64,000 bases of DNA, taken from Linyphia triangularis. Lineage: Eukaryota; Arthropoda; Arachnida; Araneae; Linyphiidae. The stretch's first letter is position 1. Each line of letters starts with the position of its first letter. The notes below the pieces were generated by a model, which was not told the DNA's origin, ran no database searches, and saw nothing but the letters and a program-made list of their open reading frames with translations. This document shows positions 12,190 through 26,063 of the stretch, piece after piece. The translations under genes were made by a program, and so were the position numbers. The stretch is from positions 106,352,366-106,416,365 of the forward strand of contig OZ021721.1 of the NCBI GenBank assembly GCA_963978545.1. The letters are read 5' to 3'.

Positions 12190-12620
12190 ACGGTATTAAT
12201 AGACTTTTATAGAGGTCCAAAGGCATCACGATCGAAGGGATGAAGTTTGTATGAGGAATGTGGGGAAAAGCTCAAGAGAACAATATCGTTTTCTCTACAC
12301 AAATCTATGATATTGATAGGGGGGGATTCATGATTATCGAGAATCACCATAATATCCTTCTCTGATGTGCACTGCGTGATTGTCCTTCATCCGACCGGAA
12401 GGATTGATTAACTTTACAAATCCTGGTAATCCATTTCAAAGAAAATTATCTCAAAACATTACTCTAGGAAACACGAATTTCGAAGGTACTGCATTTCCTG
12501 TCTCAGAAATAGCAATAGTGAGTCCCACGCGCGGCAGAGGTCCACTTACTGATTCAATTTTTTAGCAACATTTCTGTTGTGGTGGATGGATTAGTTATTT
12601 CTGTCTCGTCTATTTTGTAT
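12190..12620 (-). pseudogene. Decayed pogo/Tigger-like DDE transposase
   Basis: On the minus strand three fragments match the catalytic core of pogo-group (DDE_1) transposases. KIDETEI carries the first aspartate (codon 12610-12608). IMVILDNHES carries the second (12338-12336). A 35-codon open run then leads through CRENDIVLLSFSPHSS to HPFDRDAFGPL with the third aspartate (12233-12231). Between the first and second, SAARGT and GNAVP/KFVFPRV-like fragments keep the family order. The first and second aspartates are out of frame with each other and a stop follows GPL, so the gene is dead. GGGGCAGGTTG-containing inverted sequences near 11906 and 12950 may be its terminal repeats. The HTH DNA-binding end was not recognised. 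Confidence 0.8.
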
Positions 12621-13189
12621 ATGTTAGTAGCATGAAAAGTATGTTTTCTAAGACAAGAGAATAATTTTCTAAAAACAATTTACATCGTGCTGGTCAAAGC
12701 TTTTAGTTCGAGCTAAGCAAGTTGCTTGGGGACTTGCATTGGTCAATGTTACGTATATATTTAGGTATCCGATAAACCAATCAGCTCAGCTTCAGCAATA
12801 ATCCATGATGAAGAGACAATCACATTGTTTCTTGTTGCATATTGGTGTACCAGTTTTCTGACCGTACGTACGCATACGCCTTGATAGAGGGCACATAGAG
12901 AGAATGAAACACTGTTTCAACCAGCCCCGTCTCTTTTGTTGCAACCTGCCCCAATCAGCCATTTCAACTAAACAAGACGCTAAGTACCAGAAGCTATACA
13001 CGTGTGCTTCTCAAAATAGGTGAATAGCAAGCCATAAGTATGCACTATAAACACTTTATAAATAAAAAAACTTTGACTTGTCTATACTATCAAAATGCAG
13101 TATATTATTGCCATAATTCGTATCGGTAGGAGTACTAATTACGCATGTATAATATAAGCAATAAATTTAGTGTCAAGCATTTACAGAAC

Positions 13190-13690
13190 ACCCCGCAATT
13201 AACACAAGTTCTTTAGTTCAGAAACCAGTTTATTCAGCAGTTAAGTATATGGTAGCAAACACATTTCCTCTAAACGCTCACCACATGTGTGAGGTTGAAA
13301 TCCCAAATAACAAATATTTAAAACAACCAAAAGCAATAAATAAAAGTTAAATATATATCATAACTAGACTTTCCTAGCTGGCTGAGTACAGAGTGAATAA
13401 AAGAGCCACTTACTGCTCATTGCTCTGGATCGGGCGGTCACCGCTTGCCAGCATCAAATCTCCGATCCCCGATATAAGAACTTTTCTTTCTCAGAGGTCA
13501 AGCAACCCTACTTCTCTCTTCGAAACCTCCGGGCTAGATGCTCACCCCTCTTCTCCTTGCAGCCTCCAAAAAACCCCTCTTCAATTCCAACCCCCACGCG
13601 CAACATAAGTAAAGAAGTCAGCACGCTCATTTGTGCAATTCTCATTGACGTAGTCCAAAGTGTCAAAAGAGGCGGGCTATGATTTTTACA
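13190..13690 (-). mobile_element. Possible decayed LTR or GC-rich repeat remnant
   Basis: A GC-elevated island (13390-13620) with pyrimidine-rich blocks. On the minus strand it reads toward AATAAA (13234-13229) followed by a short tail, the order seen in LTRs. TG and CA-like ends can be proposed near 13171 and 13691, but no matching target-site duplication was found. A cryptic promoter or unrelated repeat remains possible. Confidence 0.25.
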
Positions 13691-14269
13691 CCAGGAGGTT
13701 TCTTTAATTATATCACACTAAATGTCATAATGAAAACACCTTATGACATTATCAGAAGGCTTGAAAATTTACTCACCCTTCATAAAAATAGTTTTTTCCT
13801 TTTAAAATACAGAGCTGTTGACAAAGCGTTTCTTTCATACATAAAATGCGAGTTTAATTTTTATGGATTGCCCTCTATGAACGAAAAATAAAAACTTATA
13901 AAATCAGATTTTTAAATGCGGTTGTCATTTAGCATTAGATTGGCGGTCAGATTTTTAAAGGCATGCCACTGTTTCAACCAGCCTTTGTCTCCCTTATGGA
14001 ATTTGTACATTTCAATATTTATTTCAGATACGAGTTTTATGGATAATAATAAAGCATCTACTCTCAGTAAAAGCATGTTGTTTGGTGTGAGTTTTGGTTG
14101 ATATAAGAAGGTATGTACTGGATATAATCGTATCTATGCGTTGATGAGAACCCAAATAAATTGTTGAGGATAAATCATGTATCGCAATCTTCCAATCTCG
14201 CATTGATGAAAGTATAGAAGTTTTTCTACTTGTTAAAAGACATATAGTATGAATTTAATGATGCGTAAA

Positions 14270-14695
14270 CTTAGTTTAAAATATTCGTATTTAAATTTAT
14301 TAGTAATTTCAAAATAAATAAAATTAATTCATTGGGATAAAAACATTTAAAGATAGTAGGTTGAAATGTTTCAGGTTGTTTTGAATTTAGACTCAGAAAA
14401 GGGACCGACATGAGGTAATCATTAAATTTATTTTGATTAACTGAATATAGTAAATGACATTCTTTATAGCTTGGCACAGTAACATCATTATTTTTCACAA
14501 AGGGGTATGTGTATTAATATGATGTTTGTTTATTTTCGCTGTTAAGGACAAATATTATGATAGTTGTTTCCATTTCTATCTATGTGTAATACAGCTTTAG
14601 ATAAAATCTTCAAAAACGGCATTTCTGTGAGAAGTAACGATCTTTGAGAGATAACAAATTTTTTAGATTTTTATCAATGTTAGATGAAAAAAAAA
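14270..14695. repeat. Dispersed repeat, copy 2 (empty-site paralogue)
   Basis: Continuous match to 6236-6387 plus 7321-7622. GGACCGACATGAGG at about 14402-14415 is the uninterrupted version of the site where the hAT-like element at 6388 inserted in copy 1. Confidence 0.8.
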
Positions 14696-14699
14696 ATGG

Positions 14700-15745
14700 A
14701 TTTAATTACTTATTTAAATAATTACTCGACATTCATGAAAAATTATCTCAAATGTTATCTTTTTACTGATCTAGATGGTAAATAAAACGCATAAGTGAAT
14801 TTTTAAGTTTTCATCGATCCTCGAAGTATCCTTTTACTTTCAATGACCCACGTTTTAAAAGGAAATATTTCTTAGAAAACTCAAGAAAAATATTTATTGA
14901 AAACGGTATCATCAATTACAAGACAGTAATCAGTAAAATATCCGAATTGATCCATTAAAAGGAATCTTTTTAGAAATAAATATCTAGGATAAAAAATAAA
15001 TCTTGTTGTAGTAAGCGAAAATAATGCGAAACTTTTTAATGGAAGAAAAACAACATGCGGATTACAGAAAAATAGTTTTCGAAGTATTAATTTCTTCTTT
15101 TTATTAACATGAGAGCATTAATTTTCAATTCCAACTTTTGCAGATAAAAACTTGTTATCTGTAAACATAACTGGATTGAAATCATTCCATAAGTTTCCGA
15201 TTTCTTTAAGAACACTTCCACTTAGACAAAACTTAGGTTCATGCAAAGAGCTTGTTTTTATTTCACGTTAAAGAATAGTTTTTCTAAGTAAGTAGAAATT
15301 TAAGCTTTTCCAACGAATAAAATAATACTTTTGAAGGAAATTGAGTTAGGTGTAGTCATTTTTTAAATAGATCAATTATTTACCAGGTCTGTTTTCTGAC
15401 AAGTTGAGTTATGGCCTTGTACCAAACAAGACCAGATCATACATGATTTTTTAGAAATCTAGGTCACTTTCATAGTACATGTATAACTGGTATGACATAA
15501 GAAAAAAAAAACATTTAAAAATTAAAATTTTAAATTAAAAATAAAATAAAAATATGCAATACCATTTTTTCTTTCTTCGAGTATATCGGGGTCAAATTGC
15601 AAGTCATACTAATTAGTGTTTCTTTTTCACAGTTTTTTGAAAGTTGAATCTTAATAATCATGAATTTATAGAGGGGAAAATATTACGGTAATTAACCTGT
15701 TAAATTTAAAAATCTGTATTAGTTTCTTGGAAATACCGGAACTAT
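14700..15745. other. AT-rich spacer without recognised features
   Basis: No gene, TIR or tandem repeat was recognised on either strand. Confidence 0.5.
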
Positions 15746-15750
15746 AAAAA

Positions 15751-16335
15751 CAGGGTGTCTATAAATTAATGGGCAATACAGCTCAAATAGATCTGTGTAA
15801 CTCATAACAACTTGGCATAATCTTCTTCTTCTTATCAAGAACTATGGGTACTAAGGCACTTCTGCTTCTTTCAAGCATTTTGTACCAACTCCATATCCAG
15901 TACAGGTGAGTAGTGGATAGTACTGCACAGGATGTAAGCACATACTCGTTCGTGAGTGGGAGTGCGCAAGTCTTCTTATAACTACACTGTTAAAATTTTT
16001 GTCCAACATTGCACCGAAAATTGGTTCCCATTTAGCTGCAACCAATATTTGGTGCTTAGTTTCATGATTTAATGGTGCTTACGGTCCGAGGTAGCACCAT
16101 TAAATCGCGAAACTGAGCACCAAATGTTGGTTGCAGCTAAATGGGAACCAATTTTTGTGCAAGGTGGAACAAAATTTCTAACAGTGTAGGCATAATAATA
16201 TTTTTTTTTTTTGCATACAGAAAGCATGGTGAACATAAATTAGTTGGGGAAAAAAGAATGGTTAATAATACCTAGTTGTTAAGAGTTATACAGATTTATT
16301 TGAAAACAATTGCCCAACTAATTTATAGGCACCCT
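15751..16335. mobile_element. TIR element (CAGGGTGTCTATAAATT type)
   Basis: The left end CAGGGTGTCTATAAATTAATGG near 15752 is mirrored by the right end reading TAATTTATAGGCACCCTTTA near 16320-16339, with about 70 bases of inverted similarity including AACTCATAACAACTT versus AGTTGTTAAGAGTTA. No transposase. Its right part is repeated downstream at 16483-16892. Confidence 0.65.
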
Positions 16336-16892
16336 TTATGTTACTCGATCGTCCCTTTAATGTAAAGTTTAGATTGAAACTTGAATTCCAATGTCTTTTT
16401 CAATGTTCATGACTGTATGAAGTAATTGCTAAATCTTACAAAACTATTCCTAATAATGCAAATATTGTGTTTCAGCATTTTGTGTTCCAGCACTTCTTTC
16501 CAGCATTTTGTGCCAACCCCATATCCAGTACAGGTGGGTAGTGGACAGTACTGTACAGGATGTAGGCACACACTCACTCTTGAGAGGGAGAGTGCAAGTC
16601 TTCCAATAACTAGGCATAATAAACATTTTTTTTTGCATACAGAATGGCATGGTGAACATAAATTAGTTGGGAAAAAAGAATGTTTAATAATGCCTAGTTA
16701 TTAAGAGTTATACAGATTTATTTGAAATCCATTGCCCAACTAATTTATAGGCACCCTTTATGTTATTCGATCGTCCATTTAATGTAAAGTTTATATTGAA
16801 ACTTTAATTCCAATGGCTTTTTCAATGTTCATGACTGTATGAAGTAATTGCTAAATCTTACAAAACTATTTCTAATAATTCAAATATTGTGT
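15870..16892. repeat. Direct duplication of a ~400-bp segment
   Basis: Copy 1 (about 15870-16472) and copy 2 (about 16483-16892) share CCATATCCAGTACAGGTG, AGCATGGTGAACATAAATTA-like and GTTCATGACTGTATGAAG. Copy 1 is longer by about 204 bases because of the MITE at 15985-16186. Open frames here (16426-16704 and overlapping ones) are repeat artefacts. Confidence 0.9.
15985..16186. mobile_element. 202-bp palindromic MITE with TA target duplication
   Basis: The ends CACTGTTAAAATTTTTG and its mirror AAATTTCTAACAGTG enclose near-perfect arms (ATTGGTTCCCATTTAGCTGC mirrored at about 16130). The paralogous copy lacks it: AACTAGGCATAAT at about 16609 becomes AACTA-element-TAGGCATAAT here, a direct empty-site demonstration of insertion at TA with duplication. 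Confidence 0.93.
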
Positions 16893-17099
16893 TAGTGTGA
16901 GTAGCAAATTTTTTATTCGTTGCCTGCTTTCATATTTAGATCATATAAATAAAGTAGGATGTTTTAGTCCATGATAATCGGATAATTAAGTAATAATTTT
17001 TTATGCTTATTTTTAATGTTTAATTTTTAGATTTTGGTTTGAGTTTAGATTCGATTTTGAAAAATCTTTAAATTTCTGAGGAGCCGTTCAATTTATTCT

Positions 17100-17670
17100 T
17101 TAAAAGGGGAGTTAGTACCCTTTATACCGGTAATGTTAATTTCGAATATTTCATGTACCTTTTTCTCTGAAAGTAATTGGCATAGAAGCTTAAATTTTTT
17201 CGCTGCATTTAGCAGATACTTGTTATTCTACTGAAGTTAGCTTTTGATTGTAATTCATTTACTTTTTTTTACATGGATTTTCGTGAAAGTCACTCAAATT
17301 TGTTAAAAATCACAAGTTTTTTTTGCCGAAATAAGCCAAAATAAAAAATATTTTTAAAATAACGACAAAATCTCAATTCAGTTTATAGAGATACATAAAA
17401 GGAACATGTGGTAAAAATTTTAGGAAGATGGCTTGTGCAGTTTCTGAGAAAAAGGTACATGAGTAATGAAAAATGTAATTTTGAGCAAAACTCATTTTAA
17501 AGAAAACTTTACTTAGACTAATAGTTATCAATTTTGTCTTCCCAAAATTATTAAAAATACTTCTATTTGAGTTATTATTACAAATGAGATATATTTTTAA
17601 AGGGGAGAATTTAAATTTTGCCAAACAATAATAAACCCAAAATTGATTATTTGTAAATTTTAGGGTTCCA
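17100..17670 (-). repeat. Dispersed repeat family R, copy B (inverted)
   Basis: The reverse complement matches copies A, C and D: GTACCTTTTTCTCAGAAACTGC, TTATTTCGGC, and an AGTTAGTACCCTTTATACCGGTAATG terminus equivalent to the right end of copy C. The frame at 17373-17684 is a by-product. Confidence 0.75.
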
Positions 17671-17679
17671 ACACTCATT

Positions 17680-18855
17680 AACAAAAGTCCATTCCAAAAA
17701 TGGTGTGCTCATTATTTTTATTTAGTTTTTGTGACCTACCTTGCTATGACTCATGAGTCAATTTTGCTTGAACTTCATTATTCTTCAAAATTTTACAATA
17801 ATAATATATGTTCAATTTTCTATAGATTTTAATAAATATATGAACGACACGTGGTAGCAGCATATATTTTTAATCAAAATCTTTATTTTATATTTTGATG
17901 TCAGCTCAAACCAAACATGAATGAGTGAAGTCTTCTTAAAAATATGAAAGAAATTGAGTCATTCTTCTGAAACAGTTACAAAAAGATAGGCATTTTACGC
18001 ATTTCCAATTTTTAATTTAATGATATTCAATGGCCTTAATATATGTATAATCTTTACCAAATAAACTTAAGTGTTTACTTTAGAAACAAAGAGCTTAAAA
18101 CAGCAAAACTTTTAATAAAATTTATATCTACAAACTCTCGCAATTCAGTTCTTTAAAACACACATCATTTGTATATAAAACTCTACTTAATATAATTGAA
18201 ATTGATATTACTTGTCCATTTAACACTAAAATTGACACTTTATCTCTATTTGACTGAAAAAGACACTTCTTCTCCATTTGACCACTTGACTAATATTTGC
18301 CTTTGAAGAGCATATAACAACTTCTTTGCAATCATTTTCTATAAACAATATTTTGTAATTTTAAAGTCGCTTTTCCCAAGAGTTATATTTCATTTTCGTG
18401 CTCAAACATCCAAGCTTTTACAAATGATTATATTGCATTGCAGTCCAAAGCTTTAATAAGTCACTAACAGATGTGATATGTACTTCCCGAATATCTAGAT
18501 TGACAGAACGTATTGGACACTCCACATGTGATATTAAATACCTAAAGTAGATGATATTGAAGGCTTTGCGTTAAGAAAATAGACTCAGCCAAATAACAGC
18601 TAAATATGCAATGGGAGTCTATTGTTTGTCATGCCTATTGATACACAGAAACTAATAAAGATAACATTTTAAAGTATACGTTAAAATAAAAAAATAAAAA
18701 AATAATACTATTTCTGAGATATAAAATTGCAATAATATTAAATGAGAATAACAATCCAAACATTATGAACTTTTTTTAATATTTTTTTAATATTTTAACT
18801 ATTACTAAAATAAAAAATAATACGATACAAAATTTATTAGTAACAGATATTGACG
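17680..18855. other. AT-rich stretch with no recognised gene
   Basis: Nothing supported beyond AT-rich low-complexity sequence. No splice-bounded coding segment was found. Confidence 0.5.
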
Positions 18856-18861
18856 TAAATA

Positions 18862-19258
18862 GGCAATTCTCTGCTGTAAGCACAAGATATTTTAGCTCTT
18901 TCTTCTACTCGTAAACAAATTAGAATTCTGAAATTATTATGAATCTAGCAATTATGCTTTTGTTTTATATAGCTCTATTTGGTGACAAAGTTATATGGAA
19001 AAATAGTTATTTTAGCTAGGTCAAAAATGCATTTCTATCGTATATACGATATATAGATTATATTTGAATAAATTATATATGTTATATAAATTATATTTGA
19101 CCTAGTTAAAATAATTATTTTTCCATATAACTTTGTCACCAAGTAATATGATATAAAATAAAATCATAACTATTAGATTCATCTTAATTTTATAATTCTT
19201 ATTTGTTTACGAGTAGAAAATAGAGCCAAAATGTCCTGTGCGTTAGCCAGAGAATTTC
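18862..19258. mobile_element. Palindromic element, ~397 bp
   Basis: The left arm (GGCAATTCTCTG, TTCTACTCGTAAACAAATT, TTTGGTGACAAAGTTATATGG, TTTTAGCTAGGTCAAA) is mirrored in order on the right to CAGAGAATTTCC. The spacer at about 19028-19090 is dominated by ATATAT. Ends and TSD are not clear. Arm identity is high but with small indels. Confidence 0.8.
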
Positions 19259-19554
19259 CCAAATATAAATTCATTATTTTTGTAATATACATGTAAATAC
19301 GAGCAATTTTTTTAGTACCAGTAATGTCAAATTGCATCATCTACATTTTCAACTTTCCATTCATTATCGTATCTGTTTATACATTTTCTAATATCCTTCT
19401 ATCAATACCAGTTAACTCTTTCTGGACAAGTGATTTCAAATGTTATTATCCCCGTTTCGGACTTCGATCTTTAAATAGTTAACTGGTATTTATTGAATGA
19501 GATTACAAAATACTTAAGAAATTTAGAAAATGAATGAAATTTTCTAATTTTTAA

Positions 19555-20225
19555 AAATATTTTGTAAGATCTTTCGTTAATTTCAAATTAACTATTTCAA
19601 AACTAATGACGACAAATTGCATCATCCATATTGACAACTTTCTATTCATTTTCTTATTTTTTAAAAAATATTTTGTAAGATCTTTCGTTAATTTCAAATT
19701 AACTATTTCAAGACTAATGACGACAAATTTGCATCATCCATATTGACAACTTTCTATTCATTTTCTTATTTTTTAAAAAATATTTTGTAAGATCTTTCGT
19801 TAATTTCAAATTAACTATTTCAAGACTAATGACGACAAATTTGCATCATCCATATTGCCAACTTTCTATTCATTTTCTTATTTTTTAAAAAATATTTTGT
19901 AAGATCTTTCGTTAATTTCAAATTAACTATTTCAAGACTAATGACGACAAATTGCATCATCCATATTGCCAACTTTCTATTCATTTTCTTATTTTTTGAA
20001 ATATATTTTGTAAGATCTTTCAATAAATACGAGTTTACTCTTTATGACCGGTGATGACAAATTGAATTATCCACATTTCAACTATTATTTTATTTCATAA
20101 TTTTTTTCAAAAATGTTCTAAGATCCTTCGATAAATGCGAGGTAACTCTTTCAGGACCAGTGATGCAAATTATATCATCTACATTTCAAACTATCCATTC
20201 ATTTTGTAATTGTTTATATATTTAA
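19555..20225. repeat. 111/112-bp minisatellite, 4 good copies plus decayed ones
   Basis: TTTTGTAAGATCTTT recurs at 19560, 19671, 19783, 19895 and 20006 (spacings 111, 112, 112, 111). Each unit carries AATGACGACAAAT-GCATCATCCATATTG. A decayed unit follows at about 20113, and related sequence precedes at about 19320-19440. The frame 19826-20023 on the minus strand is two repeat units translated. Confidence 0.93.
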
Positions 20226-20450
20226 ATAACATTTATAAGAAATTGAAGTGAAGGATTCAAAATTGTAATTCTCATAAATATTTCCAAATGATATAGAATT
20301 CAATCCTCTATATAATACCATTCATAATAGAAGCAATTATAATTATTATTATTATTATTATTTTTTTTTTTAATTGGCTTGTTTAAAAGGTTAGCTAATT
20401 TAGATAATAACATTTAATTTGAGTTTCATATATTCCTTTGTTTGATTTAA

Positions 20451-21167
20451 GGGGGTCCGGTACCGAAAATAAAAAAAAAAACTTTATTTATGTACATTTT
20501 TATGTCAAAAATTTATTTTATGTATGAGATACTATTTCTATATCTTTGAGAAAATGTTTTTTTAAATATTGTGTTTAGTTATTTAAAAAAAATTAAAAAA
20601 CCAAGAAAAATCCATAATAATTGATGTTTGCGTATTTTGATATAAGTCAAGAAAAAATAATTTTTTTTCATAGTGAAAGCTTTCTGTAATACATAATTAT
20701 ATAAAGAAATTTTTTTCTTCACAGAATTTTGATAGGTGAATTAAAAAAAATTAAAAAAATTCTCAAATTTAAAATATTGAAATTTTTGCTTTTTTTTATG
20801 TTATCTTTTACGCTAAATGTTATATTTTAAAACAGAATTAAAAATATAAAATTCTGTGACAACAAAATATTTAAAACTATATAAATTAAATGCTCCAAAA
20901 ATTTGAATAGCTAATTGTTAATGGTTCTGGAGATATATCGATTTGAATATGCAACATCTGTGAAAAACACTAGTGCTCGAAAAACGCACTTGACGCTTCA
21001 AGAAATTACGCCCATTAGTGATGTTTAAATCACAGGTAATTTTGTGGCGTTCTAATCACCGGAGGAATAAGATAAAAACATCATTCTCTTCAGGAATGTA
21101 TGAAATTTTTTTTTAAATCAGAAAAAAAAATTTGGGATTTTTGAAGAAATTTCGGTACTGGACCCCC
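20451..21167. mobile_element. TTAA-target MITE, family T1, copy 1 (717 bp)
   Basis: Flanked by TTAA (20447-20450 and 21168-21171), with ends GGGGGTCCGGTACCGAAA and mirror TTTCGGTACTGGACCCCC. TTAA duplication with short G-rich TIRs is the piggyBac pattern. The interior is AT-rich with no transposase. A second copy is at 47947-48665. Confidence 0.88.
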
Positions 21168-21199
21168 TTAATGTTGATAAAAATGAGATTTTACCCACC

Positions 21200-22245
21200 C
21201 CACGTGAATGGTGCAATATTGTAATTCTTATTATTTTCAACTACATATATGCTTACATAGAGTAATGAAAATACAGCATTCTGTAAAAAAAAATCAACTT
21301 TTTTTGCATTTCACCACGTTCTAGAACATCCTGATTTCAAAAAAGTGGTCTAGAAAAATATCTGCAATGAGTTTTTGTGGTCAGCATAACTCCCGAACAA
21401 ATTGGCGAACGATGTTCAAATTTTGTGCACGGGTTAGTGGTGACCATGGGACTCACCATTAGAGTTTTTGTCAAAATCGCTCATGCGCCTAAGGTTAAAA
21501 TCATGAAAAATCACAAAATAATCATGTTTTTCAGCAATTGCCAAAAAGGGCTATATCACTTTTGATTAAAATCTCTGTGCTAATACCTCTTAAGGTGTTC
21601 TAATCGTCCCCACCTTCGAAATTTCCGTAGAAATGCGATAAAAGTGTAAAAAGTGGAAAAACGAGTGCCTTTAATATAGAGATTTCTGCCTTTGAGCATT
21701 GCCCATTCAACGATTGATTTCTTTCTGTTTCACACACAAGAAAGGACAATGTAATATATATCGAATAACATCATCAATTTCGTCATCTTGGAGGTTTTTT
21801 TTTGCTCATGTAAAAATGATTGCCAAAAATATCACCAAAATGGCCATTTGTATTTAAATGAGTGGAAATATGAAAACGGTAAATAACAGCATAAATTTTA
21901 ATGCAATGACCAATATTATAGTGTAATTAAAAGTTGTGCGACGTTCCACACCCCTAGTTAATGCTTCCCAGTGGTTTCTTCCCCACAATATTTTTAAGTT
22001 CGAAAAATACTTGAATTTCTATTGATCTAACAACAAAACAATTTTTTTTAGAATAATACCTACAGTAGCATCGAATTGCGAATAAACTGCTCTCACCACA
22101 AAAAAATCCCCACTTCCAGACGCATCGATGGATTTATCAGTCCCCAGAGTACTGAAGAACAGATTACTTCAAATCTTGTTCGACATAGTTATGTATAGCT
22201 CTTTTAACTTTGTATCGTATAAAATGTTTTATCTAGTTAATTCTT
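21200..22245. other. Non-coding stretch, possible repeat
   Basis: No gene recognised. The block 21370-21600 (CATAACTCCCGAACAAATTGG, GTGACCATGGGACTC) has the composition of an arm of the palindromic elements, but its mirror was not found in the window. Confidence 0.4.
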
Positions 22246-22252
22246 ATATTTA

Positions 22253-23138
<886 letters not shown>

Positions 23139-23888
23139 CATTAGTAGTAGTATTTTCCAGATGTTCTCATCCATTCAAAGAAGATTTCATTCAAATTATC
23201 CTTAAATATGAAATAAATTAATTAATTTCTAAGAGGGCTAAACATTAAAAAAAGCAAAATACACGAAAATAGTAAAGGTACATAATTCATATCGAGCCCT
23301 ACTGCGGTTGTTGTTAATTAGAGTTCTGAGGGAAGCATAGAACCTTCAATTCCCTTGCGCACTATTTACTCGTTGATATTTGCTTAGTTTGTGTGATAAA
23401 ATGCTGATTCTGAGAAATTAATGGCGTATTGATCTTAGCAAAACCGCGCGATGTTGATTCGTTTATTGCAAGAGTTGAAGTTTGAAAACCAATAAACTGC
23501 ATCTGTTCTGATGAACTTGGTTCCCAAATCCCTCTTTCTTAGAGTATATTTCTAAAAGTTTTACTGTACGATTTACGATTCCTCTGTCGAGAGTGTGCAT
23601 CAAAGAACTTCCATCGAGTATTTTGTATAAGAAATTCAAAATAATATTTCTTTAATGTCAGTAGATCCTTTCCAGGACTCTAAAACTACTTTTACAAGTC
23701 ATTAAAATGCTAATGATTGATTCATATTAGTTTGGCGTAGATATTATTAATATTTCTGATACATAGTTGACATTTTATGCTGTTTAGTTTCTCTGAGCAA
23801 ATATGTAAGTGTTTAATAGATTTTTTTAAATTTCCATAAAAAGATCAGTTTTTAATTAAATAAATTTGTAACCTTGATCTCAATAAAA

Positions 23889-24072
23889 CTTGGTTGGTTG
23901 GTTTGTACGCTCAACGACCTATTTTTATGCCCAACGACGGCTAATCAGGCCGGGACCTACAGCTTAACATGGATTCCGAATCACAACTAACATCCATTCC
24001 TAACCCGGGATTCAAACCCGGCACCTTTGGCATGCGAGGCAAGAGCGCTAATCCCACATCCATCATATGGGC
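23889..24072 (-). mobile_element. tRNA-derived SINE, family S2, with 14-bp TSD
   Basis: Minus strand: a tRNA-like head with A box (TGTGGGATTAGCGCTCTTGC) and B box (GGGTTTGAATCCC), a central GTTAGGAATGGATGTT segment, and a tail of AACC units. TGATCTCAATAAAA flanks both sides (23875-23888 and 24073-24086), typical of LINE-mediated retrotransposition. Not a functional tRNA gene because the acceptor stem does not pair. Confidence 0.9.
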
Positions 24073-24277
24073 TGATCTCAATAAAAGAATTTTTATTTTA
24101 AAGTAATATTCTTATTTTTACAAATTATTAATTAAAAACCATGTAGGGTATACTGTTCTACTTTGATTATAATAATCCTTATATACCCATATGGTATCTC
24201 AACATCTGCTGCTACCTTGGTAACAAAAACTATCTAAGTTTATAATTTATCCACTAGAATACAAAACAAACCTGATG

Positions 24278-24459
24278 GTTGGTTGGTTGTACTCAGATTA
24301 TCTGGCGCCGTCAGCAACACGAGGGCTATAATGCGCCGAAACATTTCGTCATTTAACAAACCAACATACATTTACAAACACCCATGCCAACACGGGACTC
24401 GAATCCGCAACCTCGCGGTCTAGAAGCCAGCACGCTAACCACTATACCGTTTGGTCGGC
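24278..24459 (-). mobile_element. tRNA-derived SINE, family S1, copy 1
   Basis: Minus strand: A box (GGTATAGTGGTTAGCGTGCTGG), B box (GGATTCGAGTCCC), central GGCATGGGTGTTTGTAAATG, and 3' tail of AACC units. The 12-bp TSD ACAAACCTGATG lies at 24266-24277 and 24460-24471. About 90% or more similar by eye to the copies at 28522 and 58370. Confidence 0.92.
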
Positions 24460-24802
24460 ACAAACCTGATGAGAGCCATTAACGTGGAAAAAGTTTTTAA
24501 GTGGCAAAAAATTATTCGAGCGGAAAAGTAGCTCATTTTGGTTTTAAAAACTATTTGTTTTACAAACTAATTAGTTTAGTTGGAGGTTTGAAATAACATT
24601 TTAACTGAAACTTTTTGTTATGGAGTAATGTATTATGTTACATATCATCCTTGAACATAACCTAGAACATACATGTTATTTAGATTGTAAAGGTAGAGTA
24701 ACGGGCGTCTTGGATTACCTTATTTTCCATTTTTACTTCATTAAAGGTACACATTATTTTTATTTTGTTTGAGTATAACACAATTTAAAACATGTCAAAA
24801 AA

Positions 24803-24948
24803 GAAATTTTCTTACGAAATTTATATATTTTTATTTGATTTGACTTGATTTAATTTCTACTATTGATATGTATTGAAATTTTCTTACGAAATTTATATAT
24901 TTTATTTGATTTGACTTGATTTAATTTCTACTATTGATATGTATTTAT
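24803..24948. repeat. 72-bp tandem duplication
   Basis: AAATTTTCTTACGAAATTTA through TATTGATATGTATT occurs twice with a 72-base period and is nearly identical, indicating a recent duplication. Confidence 0.9.
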
Positions 24949-25663
24949 CAACATGGTTAATTTTAAAATTGAAATGTAAAATGTGTGCCAATATGCAACA
25001 GTCTCTTTCTAAAAAAAAAAAAAAAAAAACCCTAAATATTTGTAAATAAAATTAAACATAATTTTATTGTATTATTAATTAAGAAAAAACGTAACCAATA
25101 CGCATTTAAAACAAAAGAGTATAATTGTAAAATTTAACGTAAAAAACATTTTTATAAACAAGATCGAAATGGTCTAAATGTAAATTAATGTAAATTTTTT
25201 ACTATATTCTTGAAAAAACAAAAACAATCCCAAATAATTTATAAGATGGAATACATATTCACTTTAGCCACTCTGGCATATCCGCTCTAATGTCCTGTGA
25301 ATTAAGGTAAAAAATTAGGAATACAACTTACTTTTTAAATATCTGATGATGCGTTAGATGTTAATATTTTTAGAATATAGTTAAATATTAACTTATTAAC
25401 GAAGCTTGGCAAGAAAATTTGCCAATCGAAATTTTAGTTTTTTTTCTTTGTAAATAAAATGCGATTGTGGTTCCACTTAGTGTATTTTAAAAATCATAAA
25501 ATAATTTTCAAAAAAATCTGAAAAATTAAAATTATACTTTAAACGATCTAAGTAAACAAGGTATAAGATAAAAAAAACGTTGTCATTAAATATTTCAAAG
25601 TCGTCTTTAAAGTGTTAAGTTGGGGAAGGAAGCGTTTGTATCCAATAGGATTCTTGGAGCAAA

Positions 25664-26063
<400 letters not shown>

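Noticed and set aside
24380..24460. tRNA gene
   Set aside because: A and B boxes are present but the acceptor stem does not pair, and the unit has a SINE body, AACC tail and target-site duplications. Same for 28640-28703, 58370-58445 and 23990-24072.
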